DNA from: Salegentibacter sp. Hel_I_6
GTDB lineage: Bacteria; Bacteroidota; Bacteroidia; Flavobacteriales; Flavobacteriaceae
NCBI RefSeq assembly: GCF_000745315.1
Contig: NZ_JQNQ01000001.1
Location: forward strand, 1,922,001-1,986,000
Reading direction: 5' to 3'
DNA: 64,000 nt
The translations under genes were made by a program, and so were the position numbers. Below the pieces are notes generated by a model. That model ran no database searches, had not been told where the DNA came from, and worked only from the letters and a program-made list of their open reading frames with translations. Positions 1 through 8,867 of the stretch are shown one piece after another (position 1 is the stretch's first letter; each line of letters begins with the position of its first letter).

Positions 1-190
1 CAATAGCATTGTTTTGTTTAATAGACGACAACTGCCGGGAATAAAAATCATTGTAAATATCCCAGCTACGAAGTGGCATTAGCTTTAAATCTGAAACTGT
101 TATTTCATCTTCAATTTCCTTGAATTCTTCCATGCTTAGTGAGGATAGATAAATATCGAGACTCTGCATATTCATAAGGTTCTTCTTCAT
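1..190 (-). CDS. hypothetical protein, cut by window start
   Basis: An open frame runs leftwards from ATG at 190 and leaves the window without a stop, so only the first 63 residues are visible. The start reads MKKNLMNMQSLDIYL and continues with a mixed polar stretch (SMEEFKEIEDEI, then MPLRSWDIYNDFYSRQL). There is no signal peptide or membrane segment in the visible part. A second ATG at 175 is an equally good start. No family is recognised. The frame is credible because it stays open to the edge and has normal composition, while the competing ATG at 200 hits a stop after about 30 codons. Confidence 0.5.
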   Translation of the reverse strand, partial: MKKNLMNMQSLDIYLSSLSMEEFKEIEDEITVSDLKLMPLRSWDIYNDFYSRQLSSIKQNNAI

Positions 191-496
191 AATTATTCAT
201 TTTATCATTAACCCAAATCAGATTATGTTCTTTGAGCCAGCTATTAAAGAATTTTCAAAGCTTGCATAACGAGCAAAACTACTCAAAATGTCATTCAACA
301 TCATTTAAACCAACGTTAATGTTTGAGGTTCCACCTTAAAACTTAGACGTATTATAAAATGAAAATTTGAACATACTGCGAGCATAAGTTAATTTCCAGT
401 ATAAAGACGCCTGTCTTATACTGAATACAGGGAATCTAAATGCTTTTGCAATTTTGGGAATAAGTTGTACTTTCGGGTTTTTCTAATAATTTAGAT
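191..496. other. intergenic region with one hairpin
   Basis: This gap separates the leftward cut gene from the rightward HupE-like gene. It holds an inverted repeat at 397-423 (CAGTATAAAGAC, loop gcct, GTCTTATACTG, with one bulged A). No T-run follows on either strand, so it is not an ordinary terminator. No canonical TAnnTTTG box is visible just before the start at 497. No small open frame stands out. Confidence 0.5.
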
Positions 497-1084
497 ATGT
501 CTCAATTCTGGCTGTACTTTAGATTAGGTCTGGAACACGTTCTGGACTGGCAGGCTTACGATCATATTTTATTTTTGATTGTTCTGGTAGCCGCTTACAG
601 TTTTAGCAGCTGGAAAAAAATTCTCTGGCTGGTAACTTTATTTACCATTGGCCATACCCTGGCTCTATTTCTTTCGGTTTATGATATCGTAAAAGTAGAT
701 CCTGCATGGGTAGAATTGCTCATTCCCGTTACTATAATACTTACCGCGCTCTACAATATTGTTACCGCGAGTAAAAAGGAGCGTAATAAAAACCATAATC
801 CGTTGTATTTCACTACTGTCTTTTTTGGATTAATCCACGGACTTGGTTTTTCTAGCTATTTTAAAATGGTTGCTGCAAATACCGAAAGTAAATTGCTACC
901 CCTCCTCGAATTTGCCCTCGGGATAGAAACCGCCCAGGTAATTGCAGTAATCGCCGTAATGATTATTGGTTTTATTGCTCAAAATATCTTCTCGGTATCT
1001 AAAAGAGACTGGGTATTAGTAACTTCGGCAATTGTAATTGGTATTATTTTACCAATTCTTCAGGAAAATTTTCAGGCGATTTAA
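497..1084 (+). CDS. HupE/UreJ family membrane protein
   Basis: A 195-residue integral membrane protein with about six hydrophobic segments. The pattern WQAYDHILFLIVL near residue 20, FTIGHTLAL near 50, FFGLIHGLGFSSYF near 112 and LGIETAQVIAV near 140 is that of the HupE/UreJ family, whose conserved His, Asp and Glu in membrane helices are thought to handle Ni or another metal in hydrogenase and urease systems. No hydrogenase or urease gene lies in this window, so the substrate is open. In Bacteroidota such proteins are often solitary. The gene stands alone 62 bp before the dCMP deaminase, in the same direction. The family call is firm and the transport role is inferred. Confidence 0.85.
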   Translation: MSQFWLYFRLGLEHVLDWQAYDHILFLIVLVAAYSFSSWKKILWLVTLFTIGHTLALFLSVYDIVKVDPAWVELLIPVTIILTALYNIVTASKKERNKNHNPLYFTTVFFGLIHGLGFSSYFKMVAANTESKLLPLLEFALGIETAQVIAVIAVMIIGFIAQNIFSVSKRDWVLVTSAIVIGIILPILQENFQAI

Positions 1085-1146
1085 TAAATTAGTCATTTAA
1101 AAATAAGGCAAAATCTTTATGCCTAAAAAGCCGGAATATACCGCTC

Positions 1147-1578
1147 ATGGATAAGAAGAAACAATTAAAATACGATAAGGCTTATTTAAGGATTGCTCGT
1201 GAATGGAGTAAGTTATCCCATTGTAAAAGGAAACAGGTTGGCGCAGTTATTGTAAAAGATAGAATGATAATTTCTGATGGTTACAACGGCACACCTACAG
1301 GGTTTGAGAACTATTGTGAAGATGACGAAGGATACACCAAATGGTATGTATTACACGCTGAAGCTAATGCTATTCTAAAAGTTGCAGGTTCTACCCAATC
1401 CTGTAATGGCGCTACACTCTATATCACGATGTCACCCTGCAAAGAATGCAGTAAATTAATTCACCAGGCCGGTATTACCCGGTTAGTTTATCATATAGAT
1501 TATAAAGATAATTCGGGACTGGATTTTCTTAAAAAAGCCGGAGTAGAACTTGAAATGATAAAGGATTTAGAAGATTGA
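1147..1578 (+). CDS. dCMP deaminase family protein
   Basis: A 143-residue zinc deaminase. The zinc and catalytic motif HAEANAIL (around residue 71) and the two-cysteine motif PCKECSK (around 98) are both present, preceded by SHCKRKQVGAVIVKD and DGYNGTPTGF, which are typical of deoxycytidylate deaminases (ComEB type). The expected reaction is dCMP to dUMP, feeding thymidylate synthesis in the cytoplasm. The stop overlaps the TTG start of the S41 protease gene (TTGA at 1575-1578), so the two are probably translated together. That pairing has no obvious metabolic sense and is likely just operon packing. Confidence in the family is high. The exact substrate (dCMP or another deoxynucleotide) is inferred. 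Confidence 0.9.
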   Translation: MDKKKQLKYDKAYLRIAREWSKLSHCKRKQVGAVIVKDRMIISDGYNGTPTGFENYCEDDEGYTKWYVLHAEANAILKVAGSTQSCNGATLYITMSPCKECSKLIHQAGITRLVYHIDYKDNSGLDFLKKAGVELEMIKDLED

Positions 1579-3164
1579 ATACCAGGCAAAAAATATTAAT
1601 TCCCATTCTTCTAGCAACAGCTTGCGCCGCCGGCGTATTGTTGGGCGGTAAATTGGATTTTTCATCTTCTGATGCTTTATTTTCTTCAAATCCTAAAAAA
1701 CAAAAACTCAACAGACTTATAGATTACATTGATTATGAATATGTAGACGATGTAAATACCGATAGTATTGTAGATCTTACGGTAAATAGAATTCTGGAAA
1801 ATTTAGATCCACACTCGGTATATATTCCGAAGGAAGAATATGCCGGGGTGGTAGAAAATATGCAGGGTGATTTTGTAGGAATTGGAGTAAGTTTTTATAG
1901 TATTAATGATACTGTAGTAGTAATTCAAGCTCTGGAAGGGGGACCCAGTGAAAAAATAGGAATCAGGGGCGGTGACCGAATTCTTTATGCTGATGGAACC
2001 CCGCTTTTTAACAATAATATTAGCAACGATTCTTTAACTAAACACCTTAAAGGAGAAGAAGATTCCCGGGTGACACTTAAGGTTAAAAGAAAAGGAATAA
2101 AAGATTTGCTCACCTTCAAAGTAAAGCGAGGTCGTGTGCCCTTAAAGAGTGTAGATGCAGCCTATATGTTATCTTCAGATTTAGGATATATCAAGATAAA
2201 TCGTTTTGCCGAAACAACATATAAAGAATTTCAAAACGCACTAAAAGAGCTCAAAAATCAGGGAGCAAATCAAATAGCTTTAGATCTTAGAGACAATCCC
2301 GGAGGTTACCTTTCAGAAGCTATTAAAATTGTAGATGAATTTCTGGAAGACGAAAAGCTTATTCTCTACACCAAAAATAAGAGTGGCGCTGTAGAAGAAA
2401 CTTTTTCCAGGCGTAAAGGTCTTTTAGAAAAAGGAGGTCTTTTCGTACTTATTAATGAGAATTCGGCTTCGGCAAGTGAGGTTGTAGCCGGGGCACTTCA
2501 GGATAATGATCGTGGTACAATTGTAGGCCGCAGATCTTATGGAAAAGGTCTTGTACAACGTGAAATGGATTTAGGCGATGGCAGTGCGGTTAGACTAACC
2601 ATAGCCCGTTATTACACCCCTACCGGCCGCTCCATCCAAAAACCTTATGATAACGGAAATGAAAGTTATTTCAAAGATTATATGCGCCGCTATAAAAATG
2701 GCGAGCTAAATAGTGCCGATAGCATCAATGTTGACGATTCCTTGAGATATGAAACACCTGCAGGTAAAGTAGTATATGGTGGTGGCGGGATTATTCCTGA
2801 TATTTTTATTCCGCAGGATAGCGATAATGAGCGCAATAATATTCGTTTACTATTGCACGGAGGTTACATGAGTAGGTTTGTTTTTAGCATTCTTGAAGAA
2901 AATAGATCTTTCTACAATAATGTAAAGCTTCAGAATTTTGAAGATGAAGTGAAAATTTCAGACCAAATGGTGCGGGATTTTATTCGATTTGTAGGTGATG
3001 GAAATATTAGGCTTAGTGTAAATGAGGAAAAGCCTTTATTAAAGCAATATTTAAAAGCTGTGATCGCCCAACAATTATTTGGCACCACGGCATTTGAAAA
3101 ATTGGTTAATGAAAATGACCCTACGGTTAAAAAAGTCCTTGAATTATCGCAAAAAAATGAATAA
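1575..3164 (+). CDS. S41 family carboxyl-terminal protease
   Basis: A 529-residue exported serine protease of the tail-specific/CtpA group. An N-terminal hydrophobic segment (about residues 7-25) serves as signal or anchor. A PDZ domain follows (about 90-175, with GVSFYSINDTVVVIQ and GIRGGDRIL), then the S41 core. The motif NSASASE at 296-302 carries the nucleophilic Ser, and SYGKGLVQ has the catalytic Lys at 324. It cleaves exported proteins near their C-termini. The start is TTG at 1575, overlapping the stop of the deaminase gene. No ATG fits the signal peptide better, so translational coupling is likely. The C-terminal 150 residues are family-typical for Bacteroidota. Confidence 0.92.
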   Translation: MNTRQKILIPILLATACAAGVLLGGKLDFSSSDALFSSNPKKQKLNRLIDYIDYEYVDDVNTDSIVDLTVNRILENLDPHSVYIPKEEYAGVVENMQGDFVGIGVSFYSINDTVVVIQALEGGPSEKIGIRGGDRILYADGTPLFNNNISNDSLTKHLKGEEDSRVTLKVKRKGIKDLLTFKVKRGRVPLKSVDAAYMLSSDLGYIKINRFAETTYKEFQNALKELKNQGANQIALDLRDNPGGYLSEAIKIVDEFLEDEKLILYTKNKSGAVEETFSRRKGLLEKGGLFVLINENSASASEVVAGALQDNDRGTIVGRRSYGKGLVQREMDLGDGSAVRLTIARYYTPTGRSIQKPYDNGNESYFKDYMRRYKNGELNSADSINVDDSLRYETPAGKVVYGGGGIIPDIFIPQDSDNERNNIRLLLHGGYMSRFVFSILEENRSFYNNVKLQNFEDEVKISDQMVRDFIRFVGDGNIRLSVNEEKPLLKQYLKAVIAQQLFGTTAFEKLVNENDPTVKKVLELSQKNE

Positions 3165-3173
3165 ATTGCACTC

Positions 3174-3476
3174 ATGAGTGCTTTTCAGGAAAATCTTATA
3201 ATTTTTTTAACCATCTCCCCATTATTCTTTTTCATTGTGGCGGTGAGTTTTAGATTACTTGACAACAGTGCTCTTCTATTTCTACAAAAAGAAATCCTGG
3301 TAACATCTTCCAACGTTTCTGTAGCATGTATTAAAAGCCAGATAAAAAATACCAAGGATAAGGAATTTCGGAAGAAATTAAGATTGGCCTTACTTTACAG
3401 AAGATTACATCGTTCCTGTCTAATTTTAATGTTGTGCTCCATTCCCTTAATGGTTACAGGCTATTTTATGCTATAG
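3174..3476 (+). CDS. small two-helix membrane protein, unknown function
   Basis: A 100-residue protein with one hydrophobic helix at about 8-28, a basic middle (residues 55-80, many Lys and Arg) and a second helix at about 80-98. It starts 9 bp after the S41 protease stop, so it probably belongs to the same transcript. Its last 6 bp overlap the end of the convergent flavoprotein gene. No family is recognised. The topology suggests a hairpin anchored in the inner membrane with a positively charged cytoplasmic loop. Confidence 0.65.
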   Translation: MSAFQENLIIFLTISPLFFFIVAVSFRLLDNSALLFLQKEILVTSSNVSVACIKSQIKNTKDKEFRKKLRLALLYRRLHRSCLILMLCSIPLMVTGYFML

Positions 3477-4076
3477 AAGCTTATCGTGAACTTTGGTGTG
3501 TTCTCCTTTCCATAAACTAAGAATATCGGTTGCCACACTGGCCCCACTCCCACAAGCAATGGAAAATTGACTGCGCCAGCCAGCAAGACTCCCAGCAACA
3601 TATAACCCCGTTTTCACAAGGTGATCTTCATTTTTTAGCTGAATTCGCTCTTTGGAAGCTTTAGCCTTTTTATGCGGAATTACTTCAGATTCAAATCCTT
3701 TTATTCTCAAAGGGCTTGTATAACCGGTAGCCATTACTACAATATCCGCTTCATAGCTATTTTTATTGGTAATTATACTAAAACCTTCGTCTAGCCCAAT
3801 AACCTCCTTTACCTTTTCTGAATCTATTTGCTGAATTTCAGGATACTGCTCCTTCAAATGTACAATACTTTCCTTTAGAATTTGTTGACCTGAAGTTCCC
3901 GGAACTACACCCAGAACATTATTGAGAAGCGCCGAGTTTAAATGAGATGCCTTTTGATGCATGAGTATTCCCACTTTTTTATCAGAAATCAAATTATTGC
4001 GCAATGCTGAACCCAAAATAAGTCCGCAAGACATTCCAGCAGCACCGCCTCCTACGATAATCACATCAAACTTCAT
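3471..4076 (-). CDS. short FAD-dependent oxidoreductase (thioredoxin-reductase-like fold)
   Basis: A 201-residue flavoprotein. It opens with the dinucleotide-binding motif DVIIVGGGAAGMSCG, has VVMATGYTSPL near residue 110 and ends with a GLYVAGSLAGWR segment, as in the FAD domain of thioredoxin reductases. It lacks a separate NAD(P)H domain and a CxxC redox pair, and where relatives have AGD before the final helix it has AGS. At 201 residues it is about two thirds of a normal thioredoxin reductase. It is convergent with the membrane protein on the other strand and overlaps it by 6 bp. An NAD(P)H-independent or partner-fed flavoenzyme is possible. No substrate can be named. Confidence 0.75.
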   Translation of the reverse strand: MKFDVIIVGGGAAGMSCGLILGSALRNNLISDKKVGILMHQKASHLNSALLNNVLGVVPGTSGQQILKESIVHLKEQYPEIQQIDSEKVKEVIGLDEGFSIITNKNSYEADIVVMATGYTSPLRIKGFESEVIPHKKAKASKERIQLKNEDHLVKTGLYVAGSLAGWRSQFSIACGSGASVATDILSLWKGEHTKVHDKLL

Positions 4077-4164
4077 CTATTTATAGTTTTAACTCAAATT
4101 AAAATTAGGCATTGGCCAACATATAATCAACCAGCACCCCTCCCAGCATCATGCTGTTTTAACT

Positions 4165-4362
4165 TTAAGAATTATGCTTTGCCGCTATACTTCTTGAGGT
4201 TAGTAAAATCCCCATAAGGATTATAAGACAAAGACTCCCTACAATTACAAGAACAGCGGTCCCGCTATCTCCTTTTAATAGATTTTCAAAATTTAATATG
4301 GTAGCACTGTAACCAATAATTACAACGGCTAAAAAAATTACGGTATAAATAAATAACTTCAT
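4165..4362 (-). CDS. small membrane protein following marC
   Basis: A 65-residue protein with two hydrophobic helices (about 3-24 and 37-56) separated by a short polar loop. Its ATG overlaps the stop of the MarC-family gene by 4 bp (4359-4362), which indicates translational coupling and suggests the two are made together. No family is recognised. It may be an accessory subunit, but that rests only on the overlap. Confidence 0.65.
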   Translation of the reverse strand: MKLFIYTVIFLAVVIIGYSATILNFENLLKGDSGTAVLVIVGSLCLIILMGILLTSRSIAAKHNS

Positions 4363-4940
4363 GAAAATAAACTCTGAATGTTAGTGGCAAATAATTTTAC
4401 GGCAATGGCCAGTAAAATTACCCCAAATACTTTTCTAATTACACTAATACCCTGGCTACCTAAAACCTGCTCAATTTTAGTGGAAGATTTTAGCACCAGG
4501 TATACAAAGATAATATTGATAAGGATAGCAACAATAATATTTACCGCTTCATATTCTGCCTGAAGTGAAACCAGCGTAGTAAGCGTACCCGCACCGGCGA
4601 TTAAAGGAAATGCCAGGGGAACGATAGAGGCGGTTTCAGGCTCATCATCTTTATAAAGGGTGATTCCCAAAATCATTTCCAGAGCCAGGAAAAATAAGAT
4701 AAATGCACCGGCTACTGCAAAGGAATTCACATCTATACCTATAAGATTCAAAATCTCTTTTCCTACAAATAGAAAAACGATCATTATAATACCGGCAACA
4801 ACCGAGGCTTTTTCACTCTGAATATGACCAGCTTTCTTTCTTAGATCGATAATAATTGGGATGTTTCCAATAATATCAATTACCGCGAAAAGAATCATTC
4901 CTGCGGTAAAGATCTGTCTTGCGTCTAACAATTTCCACAT
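4359..4940 (-). CDS. MarC family integral membrane protein
   Basis: A 193-residue protein with about six membrane helices. The segments FAVIDIIGNIPIIIDLR, AGAFILFFLALEMILG, VPLAFPLIAGAGTL and the last helix pattern are those of MarC/YhgN family proteins. Despite the name, the family has no proven link to multiple antibiotic resistance and its substrate is unknown. The ATG lies about 25 bp downstream of a good -7 box. It is followed in the same direction by a 65-residue membrane protein overlapping by 4 bp. Confidence 0.88.
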   Translation of the reverse strand: MWKLLDARQIFTAGMILFAVIDIIGNIPIIIDLRKKAGHIQSEKASVVAGIIMIVFLFVGKEILNLIGIDVNSFAVAGAFILFFLALEMILGITLYKDDEPETASIVPLAFPLIAGAGTLTTLVSLQAEYEAVNIIVAILINIIFVYLVLKSSTKIEQVLGSQGISVIRKVFGVILLAIAVKLFATNIQSLFS

Positions 4941-4965
4941 AACTTCCTTTTTGAAAAATTTTGCG

Positions 4966-4995
4966 CAAAAGTAATTTTTAAAAACAGAGCGTCAA
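4966..4995 (-). promoter_or_regulatory. promoter for the marC operon
   Basis: Read on the minus strand, TTG (4995-4993) is followed after 19 bases by TACTTTTG (4973-4966), a full match to the Bacteroidota TTG / TAnnTTTG promoter. The marC ATG is about 25 bases further on. Confidence 0.7.
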
Positions 4996-5266
4996 GGAAT
5001 TAGCATGTAAATTTTTTATTAAAATTTAACCAGTTTTTCGGGGAACCTTTTACCGGTTGTTTAAGTATAATCCTGAAGTAATTTTCAGCTAAACTGAATT
5101 TGCTAAAAATACGCAAAAACAAGTATTGCACTAGAAAGTAGCTCAATATACTTTTAATCTTCCCTACACGGTTCAATTTTCAACATCTCTTTTTGATTAA
5201 TAAAATATGGGAGGAATCATTCCCCGGTCCTTTCCTGTAATTTTTTTTAACTAACACCATCAATTA
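4996..5266. other. intergenic region between divergent genes
   Basis: This is the remainder of the gap between marC (leftward) and the barrel protein (rightward). A short palindrome GGAATCATTCC lies around 5212-5222, about 45 bases before the ATG at 5267. No clear TAnnTTTG box is seen for the rightward gene, and no small gene is apparent. Confidence 0.4.
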
Positions 5267-5920
5267 ATGAAAACAAAAACTAACATTTTGATCGCCCTGG
5301 TAATTATATTCAATATGGGAAACATTAACGCCCAGGAATCTATTTCTAACAATGAAAACCAAACAGAAGAGAGAAAAATAAGACCCTTTAGAATTGGCGC
5401 TAAAGTTGGATTTCCCAATATAATAGGCGGAAATATAGAATATGTAACGCCACTTTTAAATGATAAATTAGCGGTTAACCTGGATTATTCGATGATAAAA
5501 TCAGATTGGTTAGGCTTTAATGAAGAGGCCGAGGCCCAGGATAATAAATTAGACATCACTTATATTGAAGGCGGATTAAATTACTATTTCTTTAAACCGG
5601 GAAAGGGTTTGTATGGTGGTTTGAGTTACGGAAATATTAAAGCGAAAGGTACAATAGTCTACCAGGAATTTAGAGATATTGTAGATACATCACATGGATC
5701 CCTGAACGTGAAATTAGGAGCAAAACTAGGCGGACTTTTTTATTTTAGACCTGAAGTTGGCTATGCATTTTCTCCATTACCAGAAACAATAGAAACCATA
5801 AGAGTTTATAACGATGGAAACAGCGAAACCAGACCAGTAGGTTTTGATACCGACGGGACACCTTATGCTTTATTATTCTCTGGTTTCATGGCAAATATAG
5901 GTATAGGCTTCGCATTCTAA
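5267..5920 (+). CDS. outer-membrane beta-barrel protein
   Basis: A 217-residue exported protein. A signal peptide (residues 1-22, ending INAQ) is followed by alternating hydrophobic and polar strands rich in Gly, Tyr and Phe, such as FRIGAKVGFPNIIGGNIEYV and GLYGGLSYGNIKAKG. It ends with FMANIGIGFAF, a C-terminal strand with terminal Phe as expected for Bam-inserted barrels. It is probably a small eight-stranded barrel of the outer-membrane beta-barrel superfamily. It stands alone between long gaps, and no function can be given. Confidence 0.75.
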   Translation: MKTKTNILIALVIIFNMGNINAQESISNNENQTEERKIRPFRIGAKVGFPNIIGGNIEYVTPLLNDKLAVNLDYSMIKSDWLGFNEEAEAQDNKLDITYIEGGLNYYFFKPGKGLYGGLSYGNIKAKGTIVYQEFRDIVDTSHGSLNVKLGAKLGGLFYFRPEVGYAFSPLPETIETIRVYNDGNSETRPVGFDTDGTPYALLFSGFMANIGIGFAF

Positions 5921-6053
5921 AATTAAAGTATTACTAGCCATTAAATACTTACAAAACTATATTTTGAAATTTTCCGGTTTAAAATTTAAATGAATTGCGC
6001 AAAAACATAAAAGATTTATAGGTTAAAATTTTCCGGGTCAGGTAAGTTAAATT

Positions 6054-6061
6054 TATATTTG
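6054..6061 (+). promoter_or_regulatory. -7 box of the DUF3109 gene
   Basis: TATATTTG matches the TAnnTTTG element exactly and lies only 4 bases before the ATG at 6066, so the mRNA would be nearly leaderless. No convincing TTG is seen at -33. Confidence 0.45.
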
Positions 6062-6065
6062 CAGC

Positions 6066-6629
6066 ATGTTTCAGATAGGAAAAACCATAGTTTCAGAAGA
6101 GATCTTAACTAAAGATTTTGTGTGTAATCTTTCAGCTTGTAAAGGTGCTTGCTGTGTAGACGGCGACGCCGGTGCACCGGTTACACCGGAAGAAAGACAA
6201 ATTCTCGATGAGATATACCCAAAAGTAAAACCTTACTTACGCCAAAAAGGAATAGATGCCATAGAGAAACAGGGCACCTATATTACTACTGATCTTGATG
6301 AAATTGAAACTCCATTGATAGATGGAGCAGATTGTGCCTATGTAACTTTTGATGAAAAAGGCATTGCACTTTGTGGAATTGAAGAAGCCTATAACCAGGG
6401 CGATATCGACTTTAAAAAACCTATTTCCTGCCATTTATATCCCGTTCGTATCCAGGAATATTCAGAATTTTCTGCGGTAAATTACCACAAATGGCAAATT
6501 TGTGATGACGCCTGTAGCCTTGGAGCCGATTTACAGGTTCCGGTTTACAAATTTACCAAAGATGCCCTAATTAGAAAATTCGGCGAAGATTGGTACAATC
6601 AATTAGAAGAGACTGCCAAAGAGCTTTAA
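6066..6629 (+). CDS. DUF3109 family protein
   Basis: A 187-residue cytoplasmic protein of the DUF3109 family, common in Bacteroidota. Its conserved cysteines form a pattern typical of metal-cluster binding: FVCNLSACKGACCVDGDAG near residue 20, DCAY and ALCGIEEA near 95-105, ISCHLYPVRI near 120 and WQICDDACSLG near 143. A zinc- or iron-sulfur-type site is likely on the basis of those cysteines, but the family has no established reaction. It is a single-gene unit. Confidence 0.85.
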   Translation: MFQIGKTIVSEEILTKDFVCNLSACKGACCVDGDAGAPVTPEERQILDEIYPKVKPYLRQKGIDAIEKQGTYITTDLDEIETPLIDGADCAYVTFDEKGIALCGIEEAYNQGDIDFKKPISCHLYPVRIQEYSEFSAVNYHKWQICDDACSLGADLQVPVYKFTKDALIRKFGEDWYNQLEETAKEL

Positions 6630-6931
6630 ATTTCAGTAGGAAATTAACTCGGGGCAAGCCCACCAGACATATTACAAGAAAAGTATTTGATTCGAGACAA
6701 GCCTCGGAGCATTTAAATCTCGGTTATCGAAAAAATTTTACATCATTGATTTTCAGAATATTATTTTAATCTTTCTGAAACATTTCGTATATTCAAACTT
6801 CAATTTTATTCCCCAAAAACAACCGGGTCTTTCCCTAAACCGGTTTATAATTCCCCCTACTTTTATCATTTTTTGCCCCTATCTGTAAGCTTAAGGTTTA
6901 CAATTTATTTTATAATCTAAAATTCAAAATT
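6630..6931. repeat. intergenic region with degenerate flavobacterial repeat
   Basis: From about 6645 to 6730 the gap carries two related units: GGGGCAAGCCC (6651-6661) and TCGAGACAAGCCTCG (6692-6706), followed by AATCTCGGTTATCGA. Both share the GxCAAGCC core and are partly palindromic. This looks like a decayed dispersed intergenic repeat. The rest of the gap is AT-rich, with TACTTTTA near 6858 as a weak -7-like element for the next gene. Confidence 0.4.
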
Positions 6932-7756
6932 ATGAAAAAGCTCATCTTACTGGGGTTCACAATGCTATTTTGCATATCAACTATGGAAGCTCAGTTTCTA
7001 AAAAAATTAAAAGAAAAAGTTGAAAACAAAGTTGAAAACGCGGTAACCGACAATATTTCAAATAAGGCGGCCAACGAAGCCAATAAATCCCTTAATAAAA
7101 TGTGGGAGACTAAGCTAAAAAATAGTCCGATCCCCATGGGTGCCAATCGCGTAGATATTAGCGAAGTTCCTCAATCTTACGATTTTAGCTGGGAATACCA
7201 ACTAAATATGGAGACCAAAGACGGGAATTTGGATATGACCTATCTTTTAAAAGAAAACGCACCATATTTTGGAATGCGCGTGCCACAAGCTGAGGGAATG
7301 TTTATGATGCTGGATATGGATAAAAAGCTAAGTGTGATGTATTTTTCATCAGATGAAAATAATTTTATCATGGCTAGTAAAATAGAAGATCTAACTAATC
7401 CTGAGGAAGAAGACAACCCATATAAAAATTCAGAATTAAAAAAAATTGGCACAAAAAATATCCTTGGTTATGAATGCCAGGGTTATGAAACCGAAACCGA
7501 AGAACATAAATTCACTTTCTATCTTACCCAGGAAGCCCCCATTAGTTTTGCCAATATGTATAGCGATGAAAAAAGTAACATTCCAAAAGGGTGGAATGCT
7601 GATTGGCTGGAAGATGGCGATGCCTTAATGATGGAAATGCAGATGGTAGACAAAAAGAACGCCGATAGAAATGTAAATATGCGGTGCACAGGCCTGGAAC
7701 AAAAGTCTTTTAATATTAATAAAGAAAATTATGCTGCTCTGGGAGCAAACAATTAA
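6932..7756 (+). CDS. secreted DUF4412 domain protein
   Basis: A 274-residue exported protein. A signal peptide (residues 1-20, ending MEAQ) is followed by a charged helical stretch (KKLKEKVENKVENAVTDNI) and then a beta-rich domain of the DUF4412 type, with ENAPYFGMRVP, MLDMDKKLSVMYF, GTKNILGYECQGYET and FYLTQEAPISF. Such proteins are secreted or periplasmic in Bacteroidota and have no known role. It is the first of three genes with short gaps (11 and 5 bp) that look like one operon. Confidence 0.75.
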   Translation: MKKLILLGFTMLFCISTMEAQFLKKLKEKVENKVENAVTDNISNKAANEANKSLNKMWETKLKNSPIPMGANRVDISEVPQSYDFSWEYQLNMETKDGNLDMTYLLKENAPYFGMRVPQAEGMFMMLDMDKKLSVMYFSSDENNFIMASKIEDLTNPEEEDNPYKNSELKKIGTKNILGYECQGYETETEEHKFTFYLTQEAPISFANMYSDEKSNIPKGWNADWLEDGDALMMEMQMVDKKNADRNVNMRCTGLEQKSFNINKENYAALGANN

Positions 7757-7767
7757 AATTTAAAATT

Positions 7768-8124
7768 ATGGAAAGTCATAATACACACACTACTAATGAA
7801 GCTAAAAGTTCATTTGATCCTAAAACCATAGCCATTGTTGCCTATCTAACAATAATTGGTCTTGTAGTAGCCTTTGTTTTAAACAATGACAAAAAAGATG
7901 CGTTTGCGGCATTTCATATAAAACAATCATTAGGTCTTATAATAATAAGTCTTGGACTATTCATAATTGGAATGATCCCAATTTTAGGATGGATACTTAG
8001 TTTTCTAGGCTCTATTTTTCTTCTTTATCTATGGATTATGGGACTTATAAATGCAATTAATCATAACACTAAACCTGTCCCAATTCTTGGACATCAGTTT
8101 GAAAAATGGTTTGCTAATATTTAA
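7768..8124 (+). CDS. DUF4870-like (Tic20-like) membrane protein
   Basis: A 118-residue membrane protein. A polar N-terminus of about 20 residues is followed by helices at about 22-41, 53-73 and 78-100. The motif DAFAAFHIKQSLGL between the first two helices and the WIMGLINAI segment fit small DUF4870/Tic20-like proteins. The function is unknown. It lies between the DUF4412 gene and another secreted-protein gene in a tight three-gene unit. Confidence 0.75.
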   Translation: MESHNTHTTNEAKSSFDPKTIAIVAYLTIIGLVVAFVLNNDKKDAFAAFHIKQSLGLIIISLGLFIIGMIPILGWILSFLGSIFLLYLWIMGLINAINHNTKPVPILGHQFEKWFANI

Positions 8125-8129
8125 GAAAA

Positions 8130-8867
8130 ATGAAAACATCAAACATTCTTTTTGTTGCCTGCCTCTTGTTTGGTTTAAGCTCAAATGCTCAAGATATTAT
8201 TGAAGCTAAAGTTGAAAATTGGGAATATGGTGACGCTAAAATTGGGGTTTTAGATTTTATGTCTGGGGAAGTCCAGGAGTTTGGTAGTATTTCTGAAGAA
8301 GGGAATATGGAGATTCAGCTTGAGACAAATTTTCTCGAAAAAATGAAAAAGGAAATGGAGAAAGAACAACAAAAAGCACCAGAAGGCTGGAAAGCATCTT
8401 TAAAAACAGTTTCTGGCACTTTTTCCTGTATGGCAAACGATCTAAACTATGAGAATGGAGAAACCAATCTTAGCAGTCTCCCACGGCAATTGTTTGTTTT
8501 CACTGGAGAGAAGGAAATTCTAGGTTTGATAATGCCAGCATCTACTAAAGCTATTGCAAATTATTTCTTCTCCTATGGGGAAGAAAATTGCAGTACTGGA
8601 AAATATTTGGAATGGACATATCTTGATGAACCAGCCACAGTAAATGGCACTTGCAGCATTACCACCTTCACTAGAACTCCCAATGAAAGCTATGAAGCCA
8701 AAGAAACCTATTCTCTAGACTTACAGAAAGGCTGGAACTTAATTGAATATAACATCACAGAAATATTCGAAGAGTCTTCTGGAAAAATTCATCCAAAAAC
8801 TACCGAGGTTCAACTTGTTGAAAATATCCCGCCTGAAATTAGCTGGCATTTTTCTCCCGAGAAATAA
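8130..8867 (+). CDS. secreted protein, unknown function
   Basis: A 245-residue protein with a signal peptide (residues 1-20, ending SNAQ). The mature part is acidic and beta-rich, with no family recognised. It begins 5 bp after the DUF4870-like gene. The pattern of the last third (a TYSLDLQKGWNLIEYNI segment) suggests a soluble periplasmic domain. The neighbouring DUF4412 gene is also secreted, so the two may act together in the envelope. That is inference only. Confidence 0.65.
   Translation: MKTSNILFVACLLFGLSSNAQDIIEAKVENWEYGDAKIGVLDFMSGEVQEFGSISEEGNMEIQLETNFLEKMKKEMEKEQQKAPEGWKASLKTVSGTFSCMANDLNYENGETNLSSLPRQLFVFTGEKEILGLIMPASTKAIANYFFSYGEENCSTGKYLEWTYLDEPATVNGTCSITTFTRTPNESYEAKETYSLDLQKGWNLIEYNITEIFEESSGKIHPKTTEVQLVENIPPEISWHFSPEK

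Noticed and set aside
4130..4160. CAGCA/TGCTG hairpin followed by TTTT as a terminator
   Set aside because: The stem is only 5 bp and no plus-strand gene ends before it.
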